Positions 10,901-19,429 of a stretch of 54,236 nt of DNA are shown here, in pieces. Position numbers and translations under genes: made by a program. The notes under the pieces were generated by a model. That model did no database searches, was not told the origin of the DNA, and saw only the letters and a program-made list of their open reading frames with translations. The first letter of the stretch is position 1. Each line of letters begins with the position of its first letter. This stretch comes from Chlorobaculum sp. (GTDB lineage Bacteria > Bacteroidota > Chlorobiia > Chlorobiales > Chlorobiaceae): NCBI GenBank assembly GCA_013334655.1, contig JAAXXD010000007.1:1-54236 (forward strand), in the 5' to 3' direction.

Positions 10901-11835
10901 TCGAGATGGCGTCCGGTCAGCGTGTTCAGATGGGTGCGCGACAGCTCCATCAACTGGATGAAAGCGAGGAAGAGGCCGTAGTGTGGCTGGTGGTCGTCGC
11001 GTCCCGTGAGGAGCGTCGGCAGCGCGGTCCTGGCGTCGGCAACCGTGCGGGCATAGGCTTTCAGGAACAGATCGAGCTGCGTGGTGAAAAGGTTGTGCAT
11101 CGCCAGACGGCTGTACGAATCCAGTCCGGTAAGGGGCGCATAGAGCGTTTCGTCCGGCTCGATGGACGCGATGTACGCCGCCCAGTCCGTCGCTGCGCCG
11201 ATGATCCACGATTTCGAAAGACCAGCCGCACAGATGGCGGCGAATGGTTCGGGAGTTGCTTCGAAAATGCGAATCTCGCCGTCGGCAGCCATCGTATCGA
11301 TGAGATCGAGCTTGACGCCGCCACGGTAAGCGGCGATCAGCTTCCCGAAGGCCGGACCGAGGCGGCTCGCGATAAGGTTTTGCAGCGTCGCCTTGAGCGC
11401 GAGGGCGGGATCGAGATCGTCCTTGAGCCGGTCGAGCTCACGCGCGAGAGTGCCGATGTGGCTGAAGAGCCACCCGAGCGTGGTCGCCGCATTCGGATTT
11501 GATGCCGCGGCTCCTTCGTTTTTCAGAAGATCGAGCAGCGCCTTGACTCTTTTGCGGTACAGCTCGACCTTTTCAATGGCCACGCAGGCGACCCTGACCG
11601 CAATATCCTCGCTGAAAAAGCGTTTCCAGTCATCGATCTCCGCATCGTTCAGATCGTAGTAGCGCAGCCAAGCAGAATAGTTTCGGGCAAAAGCGATGAA
11701 CTGCTCCGGCGTCCGGTCGTCGATGGGCGCGCTGGCTGGATCGAGCGCGGCGGGAAAGCGCTGCTTCCGGCTCGTGCCGTCACGCATGAGTCCATTCGGA
11801 TCGCTCTGCATCATGCACTTGTTGCCACCGGCCAT
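7963..11835 (-). CDS. eCIS baseplate J-like protein, Afp11-like (1290 aa)
   Basis: C-terminal baseplate-J style segment (TAEDETAFRTRVSERLRHRNRAITMWDYERLVLEAFPQIYKVKCLNH) and position after the gp25-like gene. Confidence 0.85.
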   Translation of the reverse strand: MAGGNKCMMQSDPNGLMRDGTSRKQRFPAALDPASAPIDDRTPEQFIAFARNYSAWLRYYDLNDAEIDDWKRFFSEDIAVRVACVAIEKVELYRKRVKALLDLLKNEGAAASNPNAATTLGWLFSHIGTLARELDRLKDDLDPALALKATLQNLIASRLGPAFGKLIAAYRGGVKLDLIDTMAADGEIRIFEATPEPFAAICAAGLSKSWIIGAATDWAAYIASIEPDETLYAPLTGLDSYSRLAMHNLFTTQLDLFLKAYARTVADARTALPTLLTGRDDHQPHYGLFLAFIQLMELSRTHLNTLTGRHLDFYYKEVLQLAPNAAEPDQVHLLFELVKNKESTPLDAGMLFKGKDEQGQAVRFALDEEFIPNRATVETMRAVRHSLHDAEKRLYAWPVINSGDGQGAQINTTGGEWHPFLNDTSVENYAKAGFVIASNCLLLREGNRQIKLTLEFSDARVSQATFCNSFDFYLSTEKEWVQATFDASKLSESVSKKISIPLAFDGSQPPVVPMSAAAPGNALPAELPMLKAVLKQEAAESELLSVLQEQRRNLVSSKSSRISSETATPGKAFLAQMPASKANRKKQKSAGSTTLSVLQELQLDLASSTLYVSVGYDSENKPDASGLKSLTVCNKFGDIKTDKPFQPFGATPESGDWLIVGSDELFQKKDARFQLRISWKGLPFWRGDIDFDWVNEFYPKAALAFLKQGSWPEENDRENQRLFSWKYAVVTFPDSKTTLPEQALTATHFDTTRYTLDSRSGYMKLILDGDFGHKLYPLTLSRYLMRKALNDTDLATDSMALWKEVRDKLYVWKDGRKEPKNPQNFTQEFVEAFSRCLPVEPYTPVIESMTLSYTASTLLSEATLYQLTPFGSKAMTPGENSGLLHRFDDEGEFYLGIGNFTPGRNLSILFQLAEGSATPTLSKPPDHVSWSWLRSNEWVPFETSELSDDTAQLVRSGIIRFAVPATATSGDALLGGDALFWLRATVEEKPEAVCKITGVKTQAAKATRVTGGDSSAESFSLLPEGLITKAVTPDAAVKKIMQPYATFGGRTAEDETAFRTRVSERLRHRNRAITMWDYERLVLEAFPQIYKVKCLNHTRYEPDDTGAGLYRELAPGHVTIVTVPNLRNSNAVDPLRPYTSIGDLDLVRTYLEAHASELVSLHVENPVFETIRTEFSVRFMPGTDEAFYKSLLQEELVKFLSPWAFEEGVDIAFGGRIHKSSLIDFVEERTYVDYVTDFHMYHTGYDGRKSDDLDEAAASLPLSILVSAEASDHLITPIPENQADEFNAKP

Positions 11836-11838
11836 GCT

Positions 11839-12279
11839 TCAGTTCTCCCCCAAAGGATTGACGGTTATTGCCATATCGATGTCGGTGCCCTCCTGTATGT
11901 AAAAGGGCCAGACCAGATTGAAACGCGAATTGGTGGTCTTGACCACGTAGTCGATGCTGATGAGCAGGATGCCCTCGTTTACATCGCTCTTTTCAATCGA
12001 GACCTTTTCGAGCCGGATGCGCGGTTCGTGGTAGAGAATGGCCGACTCGATCTTGTCGGCGACGAGGGTTTTAATGCGCGTATCGAGACTTTCGAAGATC
12101 AGTTCGTCCAGATTGCAGCCGAACCAGGGCATCATGACCCGCTCGCCCTGCGCCGTGCCGAGCAGCACGACAAGGCTCGAAGCGATATCCTCCTCGTCTT
12201 CGAGCATCTTCGCGCCGGGCAGGTTCCGGTCGAACACCGGCGGAAAAGCCCAGCCACGTCCAAGAAAGGGATATTGCAT
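11839..12279 (-). CDS. gp25-like baseplate wedge protein
   Basis: 146 aa; FLGRGWAFPPVF...EDIASSLVVLLGTAQGERVMMPWFGCNLDELIFE is typical of the gp25/Afp9 family. Confidence 0.9.
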   Translation of the reverse strand: MQYPFLGRGWAFPPVFDRNLPGAKMLEDEEDIASSLVVLLGTAQGERVMMPWFGCNLDELIFESLDTRIKTLVADKIESAILYHEPRIRLEKVSIEKSDVNEGILLISIDYVVKTTNSRFNLVWPFYIQEGTDIDMAITVNPLGEN

Positions 12280-12374
12280 GTCAAGAAAGAGTTATAGGAC
12301 TTTTTGTTCGTACAGGACTTATATGACCTATAAGTCCTCTTTGCGCAACATTGATCAATTATCCATTATCAATT

Positions 12375-12647
12375 CTATCCTCCGATCATCACTGTTAATG
12401 CGCCGGGCGGCATGACCGTGCCGCCTCCGGCGGTCGGGTCGCCGACTCTGGCGGCGGGCATTCCGCCGATGAGCACCGTGGTCGAACCCATCGCGATAGC
12501 GTCCGCACCGCAGGAGTCACCCAGCCGCGCCGCCGGCATTCCGCCGATGAGCACCGTCGGCGATCCGGGCGGGATGATAGGCACCGGCGCACCCTGCGTG
12601 GCGGTGCTGACGATCATGTCGCCGACTCGTGCCGCGAATGCCATCAC
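12375..12647 (-). CDS. PAAR-domain spike tip protein
   Basis: 90 aa with repeated TVLIGGMPAARLGD / TVLIGGMPAARVGDPT PAAR motifs. Confidence 0.93.
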   Translation of the reverse strand: MMAFAARVGDMIVSTATQGAPVPIIPPGSPTVLIGGMPAARLGDSCGADAIAMGSTTVLIGGMPAARVGDPTAGGGTVMPPGALTVMIGG

Positions 12648-12659
12648 ATTTCTCCCGTT

Positions 12660-14426
12660 TCAGTTTATCTGCACCATGCCGCCGCTGATCTTCGCCGTGG
12701 CACTCCCCTTGAGTTCGGCGCTTGCGCCGGAGAGTTCCGCCGTCGCCGAGCCTTCGGCCTTGAAGCCGCTTTGCGCCGAGAGGTTGACGTTGACCCCCTC
12801 GGCCTTGAGGTCGCCGGTCGCTTTCAGCACGATGTCGCTCGCGCTCTCGATGGTGATGCCCTTGTCGTCGAGGGTGATCTTGTTGCCGTTCATGTCCTCG
12901 ATCAGAATGCCATTGTCCTCGTCCGACAGCGAGAGCTTGTTGCCGCCGGGCGTTTCGAGGTGGATGATCTTCTTCTCGTCGTCGAAGGTGAGCATCATCT
13001 TCTCGCGGCTCACGTACCCTTTGCGGTGGTTGTCGTCCGAGGCCGGTTCCGGCGCGGGTTTCGCGCCGCTGTGGCACATGCCGAGCACCACCGGATGGCG
13101 CGGGTCGTCGCCGATGAAGCCCACCACCACCTCGTCGCCGATCTCCGGTCTGAAAAAGGTGCCGCGCTCGTTGCCCGCGTCGAGCGTGGCGAGCCGCGCC
13201 CAGACTCCCTCGTCCGCATCGCTGACGAGCGGCAGCCGCACCTTGATGCGCTCCATGCTTTCCGGGTCGCCCTCCAGCACCGTGACGACCCCGATCTGCA
13301 AGCCGACGACGCCGGGCAGGAGGCCTGATGCTGGCAGCGGGCGCAGTTTGTAGCGCTCCGGAAAAATTTCAGGGTCGAGGCCGAACTGCACGTCGGTCTC
13401 CCAGTTTCCGCCGCTCACCGTCTGCCGCACGCCCGAGACGTAAAGCTTGCCCTCGAATCGCGCACCGATGCCCGTCACCTCGATCAACTGACCGGGCAGT
13501 AACGAGGCAAGCCCCTGAAATCGCACCCGTCCGCGTACCTTTGCCAGCCGCTCCTTCATCAGGCGGGCGTCAGCCCACGCCTGCAACTCGGGCTGGCTCA
13601 GATTGCCGCCGTGGCGAATCACGCCCGCATCGCCGCCGAGCACTCCGGCAAGATCGTCGGTCGAGATATTTCCATTGCCGGTCGTCGAGGGTTCGCTCGC
13701 CTCCGACTCCACCATCGCCTGATCCGCCGGGTTCCACGAGGCTGCTTTGATGCCGCTCTCCTGCACGCGGGCGTCCATCTCCGCATCGAGCTCCAGCACG
13801 GTTGCGCCGAAGCGCACCGTCACGGCGGGATCGGCTGCGGTGTCGGGTGGAGCCACCATGACGCTATCGTCCGAAACCGCCACCACCATGCCGTTGGCTT
13901 CGGCGCGGCAGACCAGAAAGTCCCAGTCGGTCGATTCGTACTGCACTACCGACCCCGCTTCGGGCGTGGTCGCCGTTACGTCGCCTTGCAGACCGTAAGC
14001 GGAGATGATCTCCTCCATTACGTCACTGTCCTTCATATCTGCGAAGTAGCGGCTTTTGAGACCCCTTGTCATTTTGACCGCTTTTCCCCGGCACTCGACG
14101 AAGAGAATGCTGCCGTTCTTGCGGATTCTGATGCTCTGCTTGACGACGAGGCCGCTGAATACCGGGTCATTCATGGCGCGGTAGCCGAGCTGGATTTCGA
14201 TGCTTTTGCCCGGCACGAACAGTTCGTCGTCGCTCGCCTCGAATGTTCCCGCCGAGGCTTGCCCATCCATCAGGTGAAGTTCAGCCGTCGGAATCCGGTT
14301 CAGTTCGTGCGATACCGAGAGCGCCACCAGCTGGAACTTGCCGGGAATCTCCGCGCCGTCGATAAGCACCGCGAAGGTGCAGACATCCGGAGTGGCCGGA
14401 GTCGGTATGGTGCTTTCGGGACTCAC
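12660..14426 (-). CDS. VgrG-like spike protein (Afp8-like)
   Basis: ~588 aa; gp27/gp5-like layout and C-terminal beta-helix-like repeats (SAQSGFKAEGSATAELSGASAELKGSATAKISGG). The ORF track starts at ATG 14462; a GTG at 14426 overlapping the upstream TGA (GTGA) is a better start. Confidence 0.9.
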   Translation of the reverse strand: MSPESTIPTPATPDVCTFAVLIDGAEIPGKFQLVALSVSHELNRIPTAELHLMDGQASAGTFEASDDELFVPGKSIEIQLGYRAMNDPVFSGLVVKQSIRIRKNGSILFVECRGKAVKMTRGLKSRYFADMKDSDVMEEIISAYGLQGDVTATTPEAGSVVQYESTDWDFLVCRAEANGMVVAVSDDSVMVAPPDTAADPAVTVRFGATVLELDAEMDARVQESGIKAASWNPADQAMVESEASEPSTTGNGNISTDDLAGVLGGDAGVIRHGGNLSQPELQAWADARLMKERLAKVRGRVRFQGLASLLPGQLIEVTGIGARFEGKLYVSGVRQTVSGGNWETDVQFGLDPEIFPERYKLRPLPASGLLPGVVGLQIGVVTVLEGDPESMERIKVRLPLVSDADEGVWARLATLDAGNERGTFFRPEIGDEVVVGFIGDDPRHPVVLGMCHSGAKPAPEPASDDNHRKGYVSREKMMLTFDDEKKIIHLETPGGNKLSLSDEDNGILIEDMNGNKITLDDKGITIESASDIVLKATGDLKAEGVNVNLSAQSGFKAEGSATAELSGASAELKGSATAKISGGMVQIN

Positions 14427-15133
14427 GATGACTTGGCGGTTTTTTCGATGGGCGGGAAACAAAGCTCCGTGCCCGGAACCAGCGAGCGGAAATCATCCAC
14501 CCCATTGGCTGCGGCTACGTCGAGATAGTATTTCGAATCGCCGTAAATCCGGTAGCACATGAGCGGCAGCGTGTCACCAGCCTTGACCTTCCGGATGTGC
14601 GTCAGGTCGGCGGACTGCTTGTCTTCGGTGGCGGCGCGTTTCTCCTCCTCGATGCTGCTCTTGAAGGTCACCTTGGCCGTGGCGCGCAGAGGAGTGCCAT
14701 CCGGCTTGAAAAGCTTGTAGGTGATGTCGAGCGAGGTGACCCGTCCCTTGAAAATCGAGTTTTGACCCCAGACCAGCTTGAAATGTCTTGGCTCGTGCGA
14801 GTCCCCCTTGTACTCGGTCAGTACCTTTCGGAACTCCAGCACGTCGTCAGCCACGGAGTCGCGCGGATTGTCGTCGATGATGCCGGTGTTGTCGAACAGA
14901 AACTCGAAGCTCATCTCGCCCGGCTCGGAGTATTCGTACTTCAGCTGCTGGCCGCTCGTGCCCTGGCCCTGACCCGATTTCGAGAACTTCAGCTTATAGC
15001 TTTGCGTGTAGCTCTCCGGGTTGATCAGCGCCTCGACGTAATCGTCTGCCTCGCTCTTGCCGCCGCTTTCAGCCGTTTTCGAATCGGAAAAGGCCAGGAT
15101 CAGCATCTTTTCGAGTTTTCCGCTCTCAGCCAT
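14423..15133 (-). CDS. eCIS tube-initiator/baseplate protein with C-terminal LysM (Afp7-like)
   Basis: 236 aa; C-terminal LysM-like VKAGDTLPLMCYRIYGDSKYYLDVAAANGVDDFRSLVPGTELCFPP; sits between tube and spike genes. Confidence 0.87.
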   Translation of the reverse strand: MAESGKLEKMLILAFSDSKTAESGGKSEADDYVEALINPESYTQSYKLKFSKSGQGQGTSGQQLKYEYSEPGEMSFEFLFDNTGIIDDNPRDSVADDVLEFRKVLTEYKGDSHEPRHFKLVWGQNSIFKGRVTSLDITYKLFKPDGTPLRATAKVTFKSSIEEEKRAATEDKQSADLTHIRKVKAGDTLPLMCYRIYGDSKYYLDVAAANGVDDFRSLVPGTELCFPPIEKTAKSS

Positions 15134-15327
15134 CAGCGTTCACGTTTGTTTTGCATAATCCGGAGCACCTGCTCGACGCACTCGGCCACGATCGCTTCAC
15201 GATCCGCTGCGGCATTTTCGCCGCCGCCGCTCCGATCCGCGCCGTTCCGGTTCGCCTCCGCGCCTTTGCCCTGTGGCGCTTCATTGACCGTCACCTTGAT
15301 ATGCAGCTCCCTGATCTCAACCGGCAT
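15133..15327 (-). CDS. Small eCIS protein, DUF5908-like (Afp6-like)
   Basis: 64 aa MPVEIRELHIKVTVNE...; conserved position between second tube gene and LysM gene. Confidence 0.7.
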   Translation of the reverse strand: MPVEIRELHIKVTVNEAPQGKGAEANRNGADRSGGGENAAADREAIVAECVEQVLRIMQNKRER

Positions 15328-15331
15328 AGTC

Positions 15332-15775
15332 TTATCCCGTCTGGATGGTGAAGTAACGGTAACTCAGCTCCATGGTCTCGATGACGACGCTGTTTTCGTT
15401 CGCATTGAAATCGCTGACGAGCCACTTTTTGGGTATGGCGTGAACCACATTCCAGGTTTGCAGCGGCTCGCCTTTTTCGTTCAAGAGGTTGACCGACAGA
15501 TCCGTGGGGGTGAACGAGCGGTTCTGGAAAGCATCGGTCAGCCATTCGATGACCGACGAATCGGTCAACAGGCCGCGCTTGAGCACCAGGTCGGCATACT
15601 TTGTCCTCACCGGCAGCTTGTGCTCGAAGCGGTTCTCGCCGCCCTCCTTGAAGGTCTCGAAGTCGTACTCGACCGACAGTCCCGAGACCGACTGGAACCT
15701 CGCGTCGTTCTTGTCCTGGCTGATGCCGAAGACAACCCTGAAATAGAACCCCCACGGCGGATAATAGTCAACCAT
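15332..15775 (-). CDS. eCIS inner tube protein 2 (gp19/Afp5-like)
   Basis: 147 aa; YYPPWGFYFRVVFGISQDKNDARFQSVSGLSVEYDFETFKEGGENRFEHKLP...LVLKRGL is tube-like. Confidence 0.9.
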   Translation of the reverse strand: MVDYYPPWGFYFRVVFGISQDKNDARFQSVSGLSVEYDFETFKEGGENRFEHKLPVRTKYADLVLKRGLLTDSSVIEWLTDAFQNRSFTPTDLSVNLLNEKGEPLQTWNVVHAIPKKWLVSDFNANENSVVIETMELSYRYFTIQTG

Positions 15776-15788
15776 CGTTCACCCTCGT

Positions 15789-16226
15789 TCAGACCTTCAT
15801 CAGTTTCAGCCCCTCGTGCGCCAGCTCGATGCTCTCGATGGCCACCTCGTTGGCGTCGGACTTCAGGTCGGGTGCGGTGATTTTGACCGGAAAGCAGCGA
15901 GCCGCCGTCCATGCCGCCACCGGCGCGTGCTTCTCGTTGAGCAGCCGGATGGTGACGTCGCGCCGGTTGTCAACGCGCTCGTTGGCCACATCGTCCAGCC
16001 AGGCGTTGAAGTCGAAGTCGTTCTCGAACTTGCCCCGCTTGAGCGTGATGTTGCTGTTCTTGACCATGCCCGGCATGGCGATCTTGTTGAAATCCTTGCT
16101 GTCGCTGTGCCGGTACTCGATCTTTTCGCGCTCCATCACCAGCCCGGTGACTTCGGTGAAGCTGAGTTTTGCGCCTCCCCAGTCAACCTGGAAGTGAAAC
16201 CTTGGTATCGGATATTCCTGTGCCAT
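15789..16226 (-). CDS. eCIS inner tube protein 1 (gp19/Afp1-like)
   Basis: 145 aa; PRFHFQVDWGGAKLSFTEVTGLVMEREKIEYRHSDS...NITLKRGKFE. Confidence 0.92.
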   Translation of the reverse strand: MAQEYPIPRFHFQVDWGGAKLSFTEVTGLVMEREKIEYRHSDSKDFNKIAMPGMVKNSNITLKRGKFENDFDFNAWLDDVANERVDNRRDVTIRLLNEKHAPVAAWTAARCFPVKITAPDLKSDANEVAIESIELAHEGLKLMKV

Positions 16227-16284
16227 AGTCGTCTATGAGTTTTATGGATTGATAAAATTTCCTGTCGAATGCTCCGTTCAGCGG

Positions 16285-18378
16285 TTACGATTCGGCCATC
16301 TTGTGCGAGAAGCGCAGGATGATGAACTCAGCGGGCCTGACGGCGGCCATGCCGATTTCGATGATCATGCGCCCTTCGAGAATGTCGAGCGCGGTCATCG
16401 TTTTGCCGAGACCGAGCGACACGTAGAAGGCGTGCTCGGGCTTGATGCCCTGCAACGCGCCCTGCCGCCAGAGCACGGTCAGGAAGTTCTCGATCATCGC
16501 CTGAATGCGCACCCAGGTGTTGGCGTCGTTAGGTTCGAAGACAAACTGCTCGGTGGCCTTCTTGACCGACTCCTCGACGAAGTTGAAAAAGCGCCGGACG
16601 TTGACGTAGCGCCACTCGTTGTCGTTGCCCGCCAGCGTGCGCGCACCCCAGACCAGCACCCCCTTGCCGGTGAAGCTGCGGATGATGTTGACCGATTTGC
16701 CGGCGTTCACGTCCACGTTGTACTCCGCCTGCTGTTCCTGCGAAATCTTCGAAGCGGGGCTGACGACCGAATTGAGGCTCACGTTGGCCGGGGCTTTCCA
16801 GACACCGCGATCCGCGTCAACAGCCGCGTACACGCCAGCGATCGCGCCCGAGGGCGGCAACTGGTTGAGCGACTCGATGGCTTTGCTGACCAGGCTCTTG
16901 TAAGTGCCGAAGCCGCTGAGCAGGGCGTCGTTGAACTTCTTTTCATACTCCGCCGCCGAACTCTGCGCAAAGCGGAAGAGTGCGATGATGGAGCTTGCAG
17001 CCTGCGCGGCGGCATTCCGGGCAATGTCGGCCATCTCCCTCGGGGTCGTCACGGCGTCATATTTATCGGTGACATCCGAACTTTCCACCGCAAGGAAATC
17101 CGCTGTACTGTAAGTGGCGGCGCTGGTGTAGCCGAGCAGGATAAGCGTCTTGCCGAGATCGGTCGTTGCGGTAACCGGATCGTCCGAGAAGAGTTTGATC
17201 GTGACATTTTCTGGATCTTCTTCAGACTCTTCCTCCGGCTCTCCCGGCATTCCCGTCGTGGCCAGATAGTTGTAATGCGCGGCCAGCACGTCGAAGACCG
17301 AGCTTTTCAGCGCCGAGCTGCCGAGGTACTGCGTAATGTCCTTTGCAAGGATGAAGTCCTTGGTCTCGGGAACCGACGGATCGGGCGAAGCGGTAACGAC
17401 CTTCGGAAGCGAAGCGATCATGTCGCTGACATCAGACACGATCTCCGCGAGCAGGTCATAGAGTGCCTGCAACGGAGCCTTCAGATCTACCGCCTTGGTC
17501 GCTGTCGAGGCGTTATAGGCGTCGGAGAGCTGCTTGAATTTCGTTGCCCAGGCGCTGTCGCCCGTGCCGTCGGCTTCAGCATCTTCGAGCGCATCGACCG
17601 CCTTCTGCGCTTCGGTCACGTCGGAGAGCATTTGGAGGATCGCGCTGTCGCTGGTCAAACTGGCGGCCGAGATCAGATCGCCCTCCTTGTTGCCGCGTTT
17701 CAGGGTCAGGTCGCGGTAGTAGAAGGTGCGCGGCAGGCTGGTGTTGATCCAGGGACCGTAAGCCGCGCCGTACTTCAGGTTGTTGATGCCGATACCGTCG
17801 CGGAGCTTCTTGACGTCGTCTCCGAAATCGCCGGTGCTGATCGTGTCGCACAAGGTCACGCGATCCTTGAGTTTGTAGCACTGCGAAAGCGCGGCGACCT
17901 GCACGTCATGCAGTCCAGGATCATCGAGATTTACCGCATCGGGGAAAAGCAGAATGGTCGGCTCGTCCTCGTTCTCCACGGCGCTCAGTCCATCGAGAAA
18001 GTCCTGCTTGTCGAGCGTGTCCTCATAGCTTCCTATCGAGACGATATAGCAGTTGCCGCCGCCATTGGCATAGAACATCCTGAGACTGTCGAACAGCAAC
18101 CACGCTGTACTGCCGGTTGGCTTGCCGCTGTTGATGTAACTGTTGTTCGCGTCGAGATAGATTTCAAGCTCTTGGGATGGCCCTTCGCCGAAAAGCTCCA
18201 CGTAATCGGCGATAGACTCGATTCTGGTCGGCTTCCTGGTCAGCGACTCGCCCTTCTTGAGCGCCTTTTCGGTGTAACCGATAAAAGCCGGAATCGCCGT
18301 TTCCACGGGCGCGATCGAAGGTGGGAACTTCGGGATCTCTTCGATATAGACGCCGGGGGTCTTGTACATTGTTGCCAT
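16285..18378 (-). CDS. Contractile sheath protein (697 aa)
   Basis: N-terminus MATMYKTPGVYIEEIPKFPPSIAPVETAIPAFIGYTEKA and C-terminus GRMIIEIGMAAVRPAEFIILRFSHKM are characteristic of tail sheath proteins. Confidence 0.95.
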   Translation of the reverse strand: MATMYKTPGVYIEEIPKFPPSIAPVETAIPAFIGYTEKALKKGESLTRKPTRIESIADYVELFGEGPSQELEIYLDANNSYINSGKPTGSTAWLLFDSLRMFYANGGGNCYIVSIGSYEDTLDKQDFLDGLSAVENEDEPTILLFPDAVNLDDPGLHDVQVAALSQCYKLKDRVTLCDTISTGDFGDDVKKLRDGIGINNLKYGAAYGPWINTSLPRTFYYRDLTLKRGNKEGDLISAASLTSDSAILQMLSDVTEAQKAVDALEDAEADGTGDSAWATKFKQLSDAYNASTATKAVDLKAPLQALYDLLAEIVSDVSDMIASLPKVVTASPDPSVPETKDFILAKDITQYLGSSALKSSVFDVLAAHYNYLATTGMPGEPEEESEEDPENVTIKLFSDDPVTATTDLGKTLILLGYTSAATYSTADFLAVESSDVTDKYDAVTTPREMADIARNAAAQAASSIIALFRFAQSSAAEYEKKFNDALLSGFGTYKSLVSKAIESLNQLPPSGAIAGVYAAVDADRGVWKAPANVSLNSVVSPASKISQEQQAEYNVDVNAGKSVNIIRSFTGKGVLVWGARTLAGNDNEWRYVNVRRFFNFVEESVKKATEQFVFEPNDANTWVRIQAMIENFLTVLWRQGALQGIKPEHAFYVSLGLGKTMTALDILEGRMIIEIGMAAVRPAEFIILRFSHKMAES

Positions 18379-18406
18379 GATTTATCCCGTTTAGGTTGAG
18401 GTTACG

Positions 18407-19423
18407 TCAAATGAATATTTCCGAAACAAGCCGTGAAACCGCTTTCTCGTCGCTCATTTCAGCCTTGAACGCGCCGACGGAAGGCTTGACGCTTTTCGGG
18501 CTGGAAGCGTTTCCATAAAAGGTAAGCGGCAGAGGCGTTTCCGACAGGTTTTCAGCTCCTTTGTGATCGATCCATTTCCACCAGGTGGATCGGCTTTTGA
18601 GGCGCAGGTGGTAAACCGGCGCGCTCGCTTTTAGCTCTCCCCCGCTTTCGATAAAGCTGAAGTCGCCATCGTCTTCACTCCAGGCCGCGATCCGTAAAAG
18701 CGCGAAGAAGTTGCCGGTTACCTCGTCATCAAGCAGGATGCCTTTCGCTGGCGCGTCCGTCACCCCCTCCGGTGGCGAGATATCCGGAACGTCGCGCTGG
18801 TTGGCGAAGAGCGGCATCGCGGCTTTGTCAGCGTCGAGTGTCTGATAAGCCGGAGTCTCTCCGCCCTGGTCGGCGGTCAACTGGCAGAGCGCGCCGCCGG
18901 ACTCGAAAAGCGCCTCGACCTTGTCTTCCGGATCGAGCGGCCCGATCTCCCTCGACAGGAAAAGCGTTTTACTCTCGCCGCTTCCTCTCGACGCACCGGT
19001 GAGATTGGTAAAAAGCGGCGTATTTTCCCTGAAGCGGTAGCGGGTGCTTTTGTCCTCCGTATAGCATTCGCGGATCGGTTGTGGCTGCAAGGTCAGCGCC
19101 GTGTAGCTGAAAAAGTTCGGGTCGATCACCTCGATACGCCACTCCAGCACGGTCTCAGCCGGTATGAGCGCCTCGCCGGATGCGCTTACGATAATGCCCG
19201 TCCTTGTTTTGCGCCAAATCGCGCGGCAGGCTTTCAGCGCGTGCTCTGTCTGTTCAGTCGGAACGATCTCCAGAAAAGCGCCTGCATCGTACGTCAAGAG
19301 ATAACGCTCTTGCTGTTCGTCATTGAGCCGGTCGAACACAGTATCGCCCTCATCCAGCCAGTAGTGATGGAGCAGGCGCAGCTCGAAGAGCGTGCTGTAT
19401 GAGCGTTCGTGTTGTTCGGGCAT
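18407..19423 (-). CDS. eCIS-associated protein of unknown function (338 aa)
   Basis: ORF in tight operon spacing between cap-like and sheath genes; no recognised motif. Confidence 0.75.
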   Translation of the reverse strand: MPEQHERSYSTLFELRLLHHYWLDEGDTVFDRLNDEQQERYLLTYDAGAFLEIVPTEQTEHALKACRAIWRKTRTGIIVSASGEALIPAETVLEWRIEVIDPNFFSYTALTLQPQPIRECYTEDKSTRYRFRENTPLFTNLTGASRGSGESKTLFLSREIGPLDPEDKVEALFESGGALCQLTADQGGETPAYQTLDADKAAMPLFANQRDVPDISPPEGVTDAPAKGILLDDEVTGNFFALLRIAAWSEDDGDFSFIESGGELKASAPVYHLRLKSRSTWWKWIDHKGAENLSETPLPLTFYGNASSPKSVKPSVGAFKAEMSDEKAVSRLVSEIFI

Positions 19424-19429
19424 GGTCGC

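Noticed and set aside
12450-12570. Repeated GGCATTCCGCCGATGAGCACCGT considered as a DNA repeat element
   Set aside because: Explained by internally repeated PAAR protein motifs (TVLIGGMPAAR).
14597-15880. 427-aa plus-strand ORF
   Set aside because: Spans antisense of several eCIS genes (LysM, DUF5908-like, tubes); not plausible as a gene.
16249-18399. 716-aa plus-strand ORF
   Set aside because: Exact antisense shadow of the contractile sheath gene; no motif, composition of a shadow ORF.
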